From a virus, in IMG/VR virus record IMGVR_UViG_3300027759_000087, positions 1 through 64,000 of that record: a stretch of 64,000 nucleotides of DNA. One strand, 5' to 3'. Below the pieces are notes generated by a model. That model searched no databases. It worked only from the letters and a program-made list of their open reading frames with translations, and was not told the origin of the DNA. This document shows positions 1 through 7,714 of the stretch, piece by piece. Made by a program: the position numbers and the translations under genes. Position 1 is the first letter of the stretch; every line of letters starts with the position of its first letter.

Positions 1-295
1 CGTTAGGACCGTCCATCCACATATTTGTTATCATGTGTGATACACGGTCCAGGTTAATTTTTAAATCGTCTGGATGATCTACTTCTCCGAGAACACTATA
101 ACCATTTTGAATCTGATCGTTCAGGGTTTTGACAGCCTTGCCAATCTCATTCACAGGGTAAACACGCTGGTTAGCGTTGCGTATACCGCCCTGGATGCAA
201 ATCCCGGACATGTATAAATTTTTACCATCTTTATCATCAGATTCAACGATCATGTTTGCTTCGTTGAAGCTTAGATTCTCTCGGAGGTATTTCAT
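1..295 (-). CDS. 21: Prohead core protease gp21, N-terminal part (runs off left edge)
   Basis: The first 98 codons of a T4-type prohead protease, the serine protease that digests the scaffold and trims head proteins during capsid maturation. The gene starts with ATG at 295 and is cut by the window edge. Visible motifs are an N-terminal beta-rich region with the sequence NANQRVYPVNEI (compare the NGR-Y-P motif of the family) followed by GEVDHPDD, matching the G-E-x-D-H-P segment that contains the catalytic His in gp21-like proteases. It lies three bases after the stop of the gp67-like core protein and has no strong Shine-Dalgarno, so it is probably translationally coupled to it. Catalytic Ser and the C-terminus are outside the window. 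Identification is from motif and synteny. Confidence 0.9.
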   Translation of the reverse strand, partial: MKYLRENLSFNEANMIVESDDKDGKNLYMSGICIQGGIRNANQRVYPVNEIGKAVKTLNDQIQNGYSVLGEVDHPDDLKINLDRVSHMITNMWMDGPN

Positions 296-298
296 AGA

Positions 299-1129
299 TT
301 ACTTACGTGATCCAATTAGACTCTTTCTATCTGGAGCTGTGTCAGCGGAACCTTTACGTTCTGCACCGTGACCTGGCTCTTTCTTTTTAAATGCTGTTTT
401 ACCAGCATTTGCACCTGGCTTATTAATGTTACCACCATCTTGAATAGATGTTGTTGGCTTTAATAGTCCGCCTTGTGTGCCGCCTTTCTCTGTTGAGAAA
501 CTCTTAGCAATATTAGCAGTTGTACCGCCCATATCGTTCTTACCAGCTACAGCTGAACGTGTATTAACACCATTGTCGCCGTGCTTTGGAGGGCTAATTT
601 TGTTAACATATTCCATCATGTTATCTAATTCATCTGCACCACCAAACTCGTCGCCGCCCATTTCTGGTTCTGCGCCAAACTCGTCACCGCCCATATCGTG
701 CTCTTCGCCTTCTTCGCCAGCCATTAGCTGTTCAAATTCAGCTTTTAATTCGTCTAGTGCGTCTTCTAGGTCCATAACACGATCTTCCATGTCACCACCT
801 TCTTCACCTTCTTCACCGTCTTCTTCGTCACCTAGGTCGCCGATCATGTCGTCTGTAGCATCGCCACCAACATCATCTTCGCCGTCGTCTTCGCTATCAT
901 CTGCGGCATCGTCGGTTCCGGTATCATCTTCTTCATCCGCTGACTCTTCGTATTCGTTTTCGCCGTCTATGGATTCTTCTTTCTTTTCTTCGTCTTCGCT
1001 ATCTAAAAGACTTTCATAAATTTCGCGGCTTTTTGCAACTACGATATTATGGAAAATCTCTTTTGCTGTTTCTTGATCTTCATTGATCAACGCCTCTAGC
1101 ATGGCTTCAAATTGGGTACGATCAGTCAT
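299..1129 (-). CDS. 67: gp67-like prohead core protein, enlarged acidic form
   Basis: 276 residues. The N-terminal ~45 residues (LEALINEDQETAKEIF then IVVAKSREIYESLL) follow the pattern of T4 gp67, a small prohead core protein, and like gp67 are followed by a long Asp/Glu tract (about residues 45-135). T4 gp67 is only about 80 residues; here the acidic tract continues into repeated GGDEFG segments (about residues 150-165) and a Lys/Arg-rich tail, which may bind DNA or other core components (inference). Position between portal and gp21 fits the T4 order 20-67-68-21. It is expected to be assembled into the scaffold and digested by gp21. Very low complexity, so length comparison with relatives is unreliable. 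Confidence 0.75.
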   Translation of the reverse strand: MTDRTQFEAMLEALINEDQETAKEIFHNIVVAKSREIYESLLDSEDEEKKEESIDGENEYEESADEEDDTGTDDAADDSEDDGEDDVGGDATDDMIGDLGDEEDGEEGEEGGDMEDRVMDLEDALDELKAEFEQLMAGEEGEEHDMGGDEFGAEPEMGGDEFGGADELDNMMEYVNKISPPKHGDNGVNTRSAVAGKNDMGGTTANIAKSFSTEKGGTQGGLLKPTTSIQDGGNINKPGANAGKTAFKKKEPGHGAERKGSADTAPDRKSLIGSRK

Positions 1130-1164
1130 TGTTTATCTCCTGTGATTGATGGTTACAAGGCTGT

Positions 1165-1192
1165 ATTATATTTACACTTTACTTTAAAAAGT
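1165..1192 (-). promoter_or_regulatory. Possible late promoter in the 110-nt gap before the gp67-like gene
   Basis: The gap 1130-1239 contains, on the minus strand, TGTAAATA (1169-1176), one mismatch from the ATAAATA core seen upstream of other structural genes here, overlapped by TATAAT (1165-1170). No convincing -35 element is present. A CACTTT/AAAGTG inverted repeat (about 1175-1192) lies just upstream. Weak call. Confidence 0.3.
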
Positions 1193-1239
1193 GGTATAAT
1201 ATAGCCGCAAAACGACTCGTTTTTAAAAATGCGTGTTAT

Positions 1240-1479
1240 TTATGCCGGCGGCGCCGCTGGGGCCGCGTACATACTATGTATAAAACCTAATTCTCTTTCT
1301 TGATCTAGTATATGAGCTTCACTGCTCTTTCTTAATTCGTTAATTTGGCGAAGTGTTAATCGTGTCTTACGAGTATCTTTGCGATGCATTGTGGTAGAGT
1401 CGCGGTCAGGCGAATAACGTAAGTCATTTGCTGTCCGTCTTGTATCAGGATCAATATAAAACAATTCGCGAAGTATCAT
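1240..1479 (-). CDS. Small protein between portal and prohead core gene, unknown function
   Basis: 79 residues, basic and Arg-rich (runs such as HRKDTRKTRLTLRQINELRKS), with a short Ala/Pro tail. It occupies the gap between gp20 and the gp67-like gene, in the same direction and eight bases after the portal stop, so it is probably co-transcribed with head genes and may be a minor head or core component. I recognise no domain. The predicted central helix (about residues 38-60) is the only visible structure. T4 has gp68 in this neighbourhood, but on the other side of gp67, and I see no sequence likeness that would justify the name. Confidence 0.65.
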   Translation of the reverse strand: MILRELFYIDPDTRRTANDLRYSPDRDSTTMHRKDTRKTRLTLRQINELRKSSEAHILDQERELGFIHSMYAAPAAPPA

Positions 1480-1487
1480 ACGTGTAT

Positions 1488-3212
1488 TTATGCAGTTGGT
1501 ACTGTTGCAGGGGCCCCGCCAACTGGAGGTGGTGCGGCGCCTTCTGTGCCTGGAGGTAAGTCACCTTCAATGTCTTCCGGAGCACTCATATCGCCTGCGG
1601 CTCCGAGGTCGCCTTCGATACCTGCGGCACTTAGACCTGCTGAACGTAATTCTCCGGCGGCATCAGTATAAGTAGGCTCACCTTTTCCGTTCTCTTCAGC
1701 CCACATGCGTTCGTTTTCTGCTACTTCTTCGTCATTTAGACCTAAGAAACGCTTAAGAGCAAAGCGTTTTGACATAAACGGAACTGCTTGAATGGTGTTA
1801 AATGTGTTAATACGTTCTGCGTCAAGCGCACTTTGACGTGTTGATGCAAAGTTTAAAGGCGGATTAAACTTTAATTCAAACAAGTTTGCATCAAGATTTA
1901 AACCTTTACTGTACATAAACATCTTAAACTCTTCATCAAACATATGTGATACTAGAGCTTGCAAGCGTTCGCAGTACTTGTTAAAACGTAATTCTTGAAT
2001 GTATGCTGTACCAACACGGCCGTCATTATAACTTGCTTGACTATCGTCTGCGCCTGTTGGCAGATAGCTCGATGGTATACGTAAACCGCGGAATAATTTG
2101 TTAGTAAAGTACTTTAAGTCATCAATCTCACCTAGGTTAGTACCGCCTGGTAGTGTTTCAACTTTTGATCCACGACCTTCAGCAGTTTGCGGAAAGAAGT
2201 AGTCTTCGTTGATGCTTAAAGGATTGTAAGCGGAGTCTATGACATTTTGTCCACCACCCGTTTGACTTGGTATGCGGCGTTGGTGAATTTCATTTTTGAC
2301 ACGCTCAACGAATGCCATAGCCATGTGACTTGGCATATTGCCCACGTCAATATGAAATACTCTACGCTCTGGAGCACGTTGTATACGATAAATTAGAATC
2401 GCATCTTCTAGTAGTTCTTTTTGCTTGTAAACTTTAAAGATATTTTCTAATAAACTGTTACCGAATGGGTAGTTGTTGTCTAATCCTTCACTTAAACTTA
2501 AATGAATAACATGTTCTGCATTAATAGCATATTCAGTTTCTGTTGTTCCAAACCTACTACTGCTAGAAGGAATGCTTGATCCCTTTTGAGCACCACCTGC
2601 ACCAAACGGACTTGCGCCACCAATGCCACCACCTTGCCTAGTATTGATGTTAGGAGTTATTTGTGTAGCAACTAAATCCATAAAGTTGGGTGCTAGATCT
2701 TTAACAACATATTGTTCAGGCTTCTTGCCTTCACTTTCGTTAACAATAACCTTAACTAATTTACTTGGATCTACATAAGTCCACTTTTGATTTTCAGGGT
2801 CGCGAATAAAAAATGCATCACCGTACTTGAACGTGTTACGCATAATACGGAAAATACGTGTGTCAAACTTTTGCAGTTTGCACCATTGTTGCATGTATTC
2901 GCCTAGAATTTTAATTTCTGAGTTAGTGGCTTTGTGGCGCCACTGTACTGTAAATGGAGTTTTGCCGTCTTTTAGTTTTTGTGTACAAAATTCAGCAAGA
3001 ATATCTAGTGCCGCGTTAACTTCTGGATCAGCATCCATAGTTTCATATTGCTGATAACGTTCAATTCTATTAGGACTGCCAGAATATACATCGGGGAGAT
3101 AGCTACTATAGTTAGATTTAGCTGGACCTGCTTTAGCTAAAGAGTTTGAACTAGAAAGAGGACTTAAAGAAGTGCCAGTTGGTACTGGTGTAAAGAATTT
3201 TTTCCAGCTCAT
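1488..3212 (-). CDS. 20: Portal vertex protein gp20
   Basis: 574 residues (T4 gp20 is 524). The portal forms the dodecameric ring at the capsid vertex through which DNA is packaged and to which the tail attaches; in T4 it also nucleates head assembly. The family-typical N-terminal stretch around residues 50-75 (RIERYQQYETMDADPEV then AALDILAEFCTQ) and the central KQKELLEDAILIYRIQRAPER segment, the portal stem region, are clear. The C-terminal 60 residues are rich in Gly, Ala and Pro and are not conserved. The gene directly follows the probable tape-measure gene (3-nt gap) and precedes the small 79-codon gene, in the usual T4 head-cluster direction. Confidence 0.96.
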   Translation of the reverse strand: MSWKKFFTPVPTGTSLSPLSSSNSLAKAGPAKSNYSSYLPDVYSGSPNRIERYQQYETMDADPEVNAALDILAEFCTQKLKDGKTPFTVQWRHKATNSEIKILGEYMQQWCKLQKFDTRIFRIMRNTFKYGDAFFIRDPENQKWTYVDPSKLVKVIVNESEGKKPEQYVVKDLAPNFMDLVATQITPNINTRQGGGIGGASPFGAGGAQKGSSIPSSSSRFGTTETEYAINAEHVIHLSLSEGLDNNYPFGNSLLENIFKVYKQKELLEDAILIYRIQRAPERRVFHIDVGNMPSHMAMAFVERVKNEIHQRRIPSQTGGGQNVIDSAYNPLSINEDYFFPQTAEGRGSKVETLPGGTNLGEIDDLKYFTNKLFRGLRIPSSYLPTGADDSQASYNDGRVGTAYIQELRFNKYCERLQALVSHMFDEEFKMFMYSKGLNLDANLFELKFNPPLNFASTRQSALDAERINTFNTIQAVPFMSKRFALKRFLGLNDEEVAENERMWAEENGKGEPTYTDAAGELRSAGLSAAGIEGDLGAAGDMSAPEDIEGDLPPGTEGAAPPPVGGAPATVPTA

Positions 3213-3215
3213 TGT

Positions 3216-5585
3216 TTATCCTATAGTAAATCTATTATCAGCGGCTGATGCTAATTGATTATTTCCGCTCTGTGCAATTTGGTTTCCTTCTTGCAATAGT
3301 CCACCCATTCCTGCCACGCTAGTATTTAACTTTTCTAGTAGCCCTGCAAGCATATCTTGATTCGGTAAACCTGTTGGAACAGCCGCTTCTTGTGTTGCCG
3401 GCGCTGGGCCTGTTTCTGTCTGGGCGGCCTTAGTACCTAATTCCGATGAAAGACCAGCAGTCATACCTTTAAGGCCGCCAAATAAACCGTCTGTGCTTGG
3501 CATTGACATGTTAGACAGCGGTTTAAACATATCTGTCATTCCGGAAGTAAGTGGTTTAAACATGTCCGGGCCAAACTTACCAGCAACTCCTTCTAGAGTT
3601 TTACTAACATCGGGCATCTTAATATCACCCATCATCTTAGTAATATCTGGCATTTTACTAAAATCAGGCATCTTAATATCACCCATCATCTTAGTAATAT
3701 CTGGCATTTTACTAAAATCAGGCATCTTAATATCGCCAGTTTTGTTAATTCCAGTTTCACCAGGCATTCCGTCAATTAATTTACCAACAACTGTATCTAG
3801 TTGATTTTGCATTCCGCCTGCGGCATCTTTTGGAGCTGTTGATTCTTTCTTTTTGCTAGAAGCACCGGACATTTTTGATTGTAGTGCTTCACCAATAGCA
3901 GTCCATTGCTTTTTATTAGAAACTACTTCTTCCCCGTCTAATTGCACCATCTCCCCATTAGGATCAAATTTTTCTAGGGCTTCCATCCAACCTTTAGGTA
4001 CACCTTGTGTTTCTTGTTTTACATTTCCAAGTAAATCATCTAAACCTGGACTACCTCCTAAACGTACACGAGGCGTTGGTTTTTCTACCGGTGTTCTAAC
4101 TTCTGTTGGAGTTGCTTCTTGTCCTGTTTTTGCGGCTTTGGCGCCTGGCATCATTAATACTGCTTTACTAAAGTTGTCTACTGCACCTGAAAATTTCTCA
4201 TAGCCTGCGGCCTGCAGTTTGTTAAAATTATTTCTAGCGGCAATATCAGCAGCCACAATATTTTGAAATGCTTCAGTTCCTGGTGCTTTTGCTCCGTCTG
4301 GTGTTCGACCTGAAGCATTTGCAGCCATTTGGCTTGCTTGAAAGTCTCTAACTGTTTGTACTGAGCCTGCTGTAGTAGGGCCTCGTTGTCCTAATTGCTG
4401 TGCGCCTGTTGATTGCAACTGTAAACGTGACAGTTCTTGTCCTGCAATTCTACGCATTGATTGGCCAACCGCATCATCAGTGTATTTTTGAGACTGTGCT
4501 TGCGCGGCAAATCCGCCTGGACCTTGCTGACGCATGTAAGCATCCATATTATTTTTAGCCAGTTGAAGTCGTTGTTCTCCTTCTTTTCTCTGTTCTTCTG
4601 TTTTAGCGTTTCTTAATGCTAATGCGGCTTCACCTAATGCAGTACCTGCAGGCCCAATAGCACTTAAATTATTGCCGGCTTTTTCAGTCACTACACCCAT
4701 GGCAAATATTTCGTCAATAGAACCTTGAAGTTCACTTCCTAAATCCCCGGTGACATTTTTTAATGCTCTATACGAGTCATTCAGTTCTTTGCCGCCGGAC
4801 AACAATGCCAAATTCACATCCAAGTCTTCTGATCGAACTGCATTTTCTCTCATCAGCTGGTCTGTAGTTTTATTGGTAACGGCAGCATTGTTTAACATTG
4901 CCATTGAAAATTCACCAACACTCTTAATAGCTTCTTTTCTTGATTTCTCATCTTGCAATCCAAGATTTTGACTTCTTATAAGAGCATTAGTAGCTATCTC
5001 ATTGATCTGTTCAGGAACCATTCCCATACTTTCAAACATCTTGCCAGGTTTAGACTCTCTAAAATCTTTCTGGAATGCTAAAAGCTCTTTGGCTGCATCT
5101 ACGTTATTAGATGCTAAACCAGTCATTGATCCCTGTACTTTTGCTAACTGCGTCTGGAAGTGTTGGACATTTCCTCCGCTTTCAGCTAGTTTCTTACCCC
5201 AGTCGGCAGTTTGACCTGCAGATAACATACCAGACCCAATCATCGCCTTTTGCATGTCTACGGTGCCCATGAAACTATTTTTCATGGCATCAAAACCAGA
5301 CTGGACTCCTAGTACATTACCAGTCATCTTGCCTAATCCTGCGCTAACCCCTTCTAGTACTGATCCAACTGCACTACCACCTTTTCCGGCACGTTCAAAT
5401 CCTTTCACTACACTGTCAACAGCCCCGTTAACATCTTTGGCATTTGCTCCGGTTATGCTGGCGCCGCCACTACCCCCCGGACTGCTGCCGCCAGGAGTGT
5501 TCCGTAGAGCGGAGGCAAATGTACTTGCTTGACCAGTAAGCAAATCTTTCATTTGATCGTAGGTAATTGGGTTGGCACCTGACAT
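3216..5585 (-). CDS. Probable tail tape-measure protein
   Basis: 789 residues, rich in Gly, Ala, Met and Gln, with long predicted helices (about residues 120-480) and no enzymatic motif. Size, composition and a position next to the frameshifted gp26-like gene (which starts 64 bp away, divergently) and beside the portal favour a tape-measure role equivalent to T4 gp29, setting tail length and being ejected or threaded through the tube. At the usual 1.5 angstrom per residue rule the length would predict a tail near 118 nm (inference). Residues about 615-660 contain tandem 18-residue repeats. The C-terminal 100 residues are again helical. Alternative: an internal virion protein. Sequence identity to gp29 is not evident by eye. 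Confidence 0.55.
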   Translation of the reverse strand: MSGANPITYDQMKDLLTGQASTFASALRNTPGGSSPGGSGGASITGANAKDVNGAVDSVVKGFERAGKGGSAVGSVLEGVSAGLGKMTGNVLGVQSGFDAMKNSFMGTVDMQKAMIGSGMLSAGQTADWGKKLAESGGNVQHFQTQLAKVQGSMTGLASNNVDAAKELLAFQKDFRESKPGKMFESMGMVPEQINEIATNALIRSQNLGLQDEKSRKEAIKSVGEFSMAMLNNAAVTNKTTDQLMRENAVRSEDLDVNLALLSGGKELNDSYRALKNVTGDLGSELQGSIDEIFAMGVVTEKAGNNLSAIGPAGTALGEAALALRNAKTEEQRKEGEQRLQLAKNNMDAYMRQQGPGGFAAQAQSQKYTDDAVGQSMRRIAGQELSRLQLQSTGAQQLGQRGPTTAGSVQTVRDFQASQMAANASGRTPDGAKAPGTEAFQNIVAADIAARNNFNKLQAAGYEKFSGAVDNFSKAVLMMPGAKAAKTGQEATPTEVRTPVEKPTPRVRLGGSPGLDDLLGNVKQETQGVPKGWMEALEKFDPNGEMVQLDGEEVVSNKKQWTAIGEALQSKMSGASSKKKESTAPKDAAGGMQNQLDTVVGKLIDGMPGETGINKTGDIKMPDFSKMPDITKMMGDIKMPDFSKMPDITKMMGDIKMPDVSKTLEGVAGKFGPDMFKPLTSGMTDMFKPLSNMSMPSTDGLFGGLKGMTAGLSSELGTKAAQTETGPAPATQEAAVPTGLPNQDMLAGLLEKLNTSVAGMGGLLQEGNQIAQSGNNQLASAADNRFTIG
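3613..3736 (-). repeat. 54-bp tandem repeat inside the tape-measure-like gene
   Basis: Two nearly identical 54-bp units (3613-3666 and 3667-3720) followed by a 16-bp partial third. Each encodes 18 residues with the pattern GDIKMPDFSKMPDITKMM. The period is a multiple of three, so copy-number change would lengthen or shorten the protein in frame. The first two copies are identical at the nucleotide level over most of their length, which suggests recent duplication. Confidence 0.9.
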
Positions 5586-5610
5586 AAATTAAATCCTGAA
5601 AAAGTACGTA

Positions 5611-5618
5611 TATAAATA
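5611..5618 (+). promoter_or_regulatory. Late promoter for the gp26-like gene
   Basis: TATAAATA, identical to the T4 late promoter consensus, 30 nt upstream of the ATG at 5649. It is preceded by TACGTA. The gene has a good ribosome site (GGAG, 8-9 nt before ATG). Since gp55 is encoded here, late-promoter use is expected. Confidence 0.75.
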
Positions 5619-5628
5619 AGCGTATGTT

Positions 5629-5637
5629 ATATTTATC
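5629..5637 (-). promoter_or_regulatory. Late promoter for tape-measure/portal operon
   Basis: GATAAATAT on the minus strand, 44 nt upstream of the start at 5585. The same nonamer recurs before several other virion genes in this window (7705, 42354, 46235, 61147). It overlaps the leader of the divergent gp26-like transcript. Confidence 0.65.
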
Positions 5638-5648
5638 CGGAGTTTAAA

Positions 5649-6476
5649 ATGGCCCAAAATCCACTACAGCAATTCTTTCGTCAACCAAAAATTTATATTA
5701 AGTTTCCTTCTGAGGGTGCTTATACTAAACCAGGTGTACTACAAGGTAATACATCAAATGCACCCGTGTACGGCATGACTGGCATGGACGAAATTTTAAT
5801 TAAAACACCCGATGCGTTAATCAGTGGTGAAAGCACAGTTAAGGTTATAGAAAGCTGTTGCCCTATTGTTAAAAACGCATGGGAAATAAACAATCTTGAT
5901 GTTGAAGTATTGCTAACTGCAATTCGTATTGCAACCTACGGTGATGTTATTACAATTACACATGTATGCAATCATTGTAAAGAAGAAAGCGATTACGAAT
6001 TAGGACTATCTAAACTAATTGAACATTTTGGTGATATCAAATACGACAATCAAGTTGTATTAAAAGATGTAGTAGTTAGATTGCAACCGTTAACGTATCG
6101 TCAAGTTACAGACTACGGGCTTAAGAATTTTCAATTACAACAAAAGTTAAAACAAATTGCGACGGTTGAAGACGATGAAGATCGACAAAAACAAATATCA
6201 GCAATATATGTTGAATTTGCTCTATTGCAAAATGAAATTTATAGTGCTAGTATTGAAGCAGTTGAAGCAAATGGACAAGTAGTTAGCGAAAAAGCATTTA
6301 TTAACGAATGGTTAGTTAATACAGATAAAGTTTCTATCGACAAAGTCCGTGCTAAAGTCGATGAAAACAGAGATCGGTGGAAAAATCCACCGCAGACGGT
6401 TACTTGTCCTGAATGTAGTGGAGAAAACACAATATCTATTGAATTGGACCATTCAGATTTTTTCGCCAACGCCTAA
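5649..6476 (+). CDS. 26: gp26-like baseplate hub / tail assembly protein, zero-frame product
   Basis: 275 residues of the T4 gp26 (T4 baseplate hub) family. The N-terminal region (residues 10-70) carries the typical K-I-Y-I-K-F-P-S-x-G opening and the EILIKTPDALISG segment. Two CxxC pairs (C107/C110 and C253/C256) could bind one zinc ion. In T4 gp26 and its neighbour gp51 are needed for hub assembly. The last zero-frame codons GAT TTT TTC contain a slippery heptamer, and the stop at 6474 lies inside a stem-loop; see the separate frameshift entry. The gene is transcribed from a perfect late promoter and diverges from the probable tape-measure gene, the place where tail assembly chaperones normally occur. 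Confidence 0.85.
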   Translation: MAQNPLQQFFRQPKIYIKFPSEGAYTKPGVLQGNTSNAPVYGMTGMDEILIKTPDALISGESTVKVIESCCPIVKNAWEINNLDVEVLLTAIRIATYGDVITITHVCNHCKEESDYELGLSKLIEHFGDIKYDNQVVLKDVVVRLQPLTYRQVTDYGLKNFQLQQKLKQIATVEDDEDRQKQISAIYVEFALLQNEIYSASIEAVEANGQVVSEKAFINEWLVNTDKVSIDKVRAKVDENRDRWKNPPQTVTCPECSGENTISIELDHSDFFANA

Positions 6477-6518
6477 TTAGGTTATCGGTTGAAGATACGA
6501 TAGAGTACTTGATTAGGC
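6458..6518 (+). promoter_or_regulatory. Programmed -1 ribosomal frameshift signal (slippery site plus stem-loop)
   Basis: Slippery heptamer T TTT TTC at 6458-6464, in the correct phase relative to the gp26-like frame. After a 6-nt spacer (6465-6470) a 12-bp stem pairs 6471-6482 with 6507-6518 (ten Watson-Crick pairs and two G-U). Inside its loop a second 5-bp stem pairs 6483-6487 (TATCG) with 6498-6502 (CGATA), leaving a 4-nt bulge. The zero-frame stop at 6474-6476 is within the stem. Slippery sequence, spacer length and stem stability all match known -1 frameshift elements. Confidence 0.88.
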
Positions 6519-6697
6519 TTGACAAGCAGGTTAAACAATTCAAAGAAGAGCTGTTTAGAGTAAGTTGGTATATGAGGGGTGGTGTATCTGCTGTCGATCT
6601 CATGTACTTGTGGAGTTACGAAGATCGACAGTTGATGTATGCAACTATTGAAAGCAATATAGAGCTTGCTAAATCAACTGGCAAGCCGTTTATCTAA
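6464..6697 (+). CDS. -1 frame extension of the gp26-like protein (gp51-like / GT-type domain)
   Basis: 77 codons in the -1 frame, open continuously from the slippery site to TAA at 6695. It has no ATG; the only candidate initiator is TTG at 6509, without a Shine-Dalgarno, and starting there would discard 15 open codons. Reading through the shift gives a 349-residue fusion ending in a helical domain (KQVKQFKEELFRVSWYMRGG then DLMYLWSYEDRQLMYATIE). This mirrors lambda G/GT and many other phages, where a frameshift in the chaperone gene beside the tape measure adds a tape-measure-binding T domain. In T4 the equivalent position holds a separate gene (51). The role is inferred from context and architecture. 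Confidence 0.82.
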   Translation, partial: RQRLIRLSVEDTIEYLIRLDKQVKQFKEELFRVSWYMRGGVSAVDLMYLWSYEDRQLMYATIESNIELAKSTGKPFI

Positions 6698-7687
6698 TTA
6701 CTTTGCCTTCTGTCTTTCTTTTTCCATATCCGCTAGCGTTCTTCCTGCTTGCGGTACGTTAGCAAATCGTGGATCAATTTTAAATTCAGCACGACCAGTA
6801 GGAGAAGTTACAATCTCAGGTCTTGCTGATATTGGTAGTTGTTTGTTAGCAGGCCCTTGACCAGCTGTTGGATTTGTTCCTTGGCTAGTTGAATCTTTAG
6901 CAGTTTGTCCTTGTGTGTCCGCGGCGGAGTCAGCATCTGCTTTTGCTGAATTATCTGGAGTTGCTGGGCTGTTATCTTTGATGCCAAATATTTTCTTAAA
7001 CTTATCTACAACTGCAATACCTGCATCACCTAATGTTTGGTCAATCATACAAGCGCCAATGATTTCTGCAACAGTATTTTTACCAGATTCTGTATTTAAA
7101 TAGGCCATTAATCCAACGGTAGCGGCGCTGTCTAAGTTGCTTAATAGTTTACCTAGGTTAGCAACTGGTGCATATGGTACTAGTCGCATACCTACAGTTA
7201 GTTGTGTCCAACCTGTGGCTAACTTTAGTGTACCAAATAAAACTGTTGAGGCTGCAATCTGCCCAACGAGTGTTGCCATACGCTGTTGACGGTACTGCTG
7301 ATATTTCTCTGGGGTCCACTCGCCTTTTTCAACCATTGCAACAGCATCTTCCATGTCGTCCCAATAGTCATAGGCCATCTTACCTAGTCCTAAACCTTTT
7401 AACACTAATAGCAATCGACCAGTGGCCTTATTAAAGGTAGCAAATCCGTCCTTAGTTACTTTTCCACCTACATCTGCAATCTTTCCTTTAGGAATTTTAC
7501 CACCTTTACTTGCTGTAGCTACGGCATCATCTGCACGACCACTAGCACGTTGAGCTAATTTTAAAATACCTTTACCAACAGGTTCTAGTACTTTACCACC
7601 CGTTCTTCCAATTATATTCATAGCAGCCGGGATAATTCCCCCAAACTCTTTTAATTCACGTTCTGTTAGTAGGTCGTTAATTCTCAT
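6698..7687 (-). CDS. Putative internal head protein with N-terminal capsid-targeting peptide
   Basis: 329 residues, no recognised enzyme domain. The N-terminus reads MRINDLLTERELKEFGG. T4 internal proteins carry a short N-terminal capsid-targeting sequence cut by gp21 after (L/I)-x-E; here L7-T8-E9 and L12-K13-E14 both fit. The middle (residues about 90-215) has three hydrophobic stretches (GRLLLVLKGLGLGKMAY, LVGQIAASTVLFGTLKLA, TVGLMAYL), possibly membrane-interacting on ejection. The C-terminal 100 residues are polar, rich in Asn, Ala, Asp and Pro. The start is supported by GAGG upstream and a late-type promoter box. The gene ends exactly where the convergent frameshift extension ends (6697/6698). 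Head localisation is inference; a tail or membrane role is possible. Confidence 0.6.
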   Translation of the reverse strand: MRINDLLTERELKEFGGIIPAAMNIIGRTGGKVLEPVGKGILKLAQRASGRADDAVATASKGGKIPKGKIADVGGKVTKDGFATFNKATGRLLLVLKGLGLGKMAYDYWDDMEDAVAMVEKGEWTPEKYQQYRQQRMATLVGQIAASTVLFGTLKLATGWTQLTVGMRLVPYAPVANLGKLLSNLDSAATVGLMAYLNTESGKNTVAEIIGACMIDQTLGDAGIAVVDKFKKIFGIKDNSPATPDNSAKADADSAADTQGQTAKDSTSQGTNPTAGQGPANKQLPISARPEIVTSPTGRAEFKIDPRFANVPQAGRTLADMEKERQKAK

Positions 7688-7704
7688 TTGTATTTCCTCA
7701 GTAA

Positions 7705-7714
7705 GATATTTATC
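7705..7714 (-). promoter_or_regulatory. Late promoter for the internal-protein gene
   Basis: GATAAATATC on the minus strand, about 18 nt upstream of the ATG at 7687, with a GAGGAAA ribosome site in between. It separates the structured region 7715-8187 from the downstream gene, so the gene can be expressed late independently of the gp55 operon. Confidence 0.6.

Noticed and set aside
3613-3736. CRISPR-like repeats
   Set aside because: The units are contiguous, without spacers, and encode in-frame protein repeats.
6664-6686. Terminator hairpin at the end of the frameshift product (GCTTGC/GCAAGC)
   Set aside because: The stem is only 6 bp with an 11-nt loop and no T-run follows.
6509-6697. Independent gene starting at TTG 6509
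   Set aside because: There is no Shine-Dalgarno, the frame is open back to the slippery site, and the start would lie inside the frameshift stem. A frameshift extension explains the data better.
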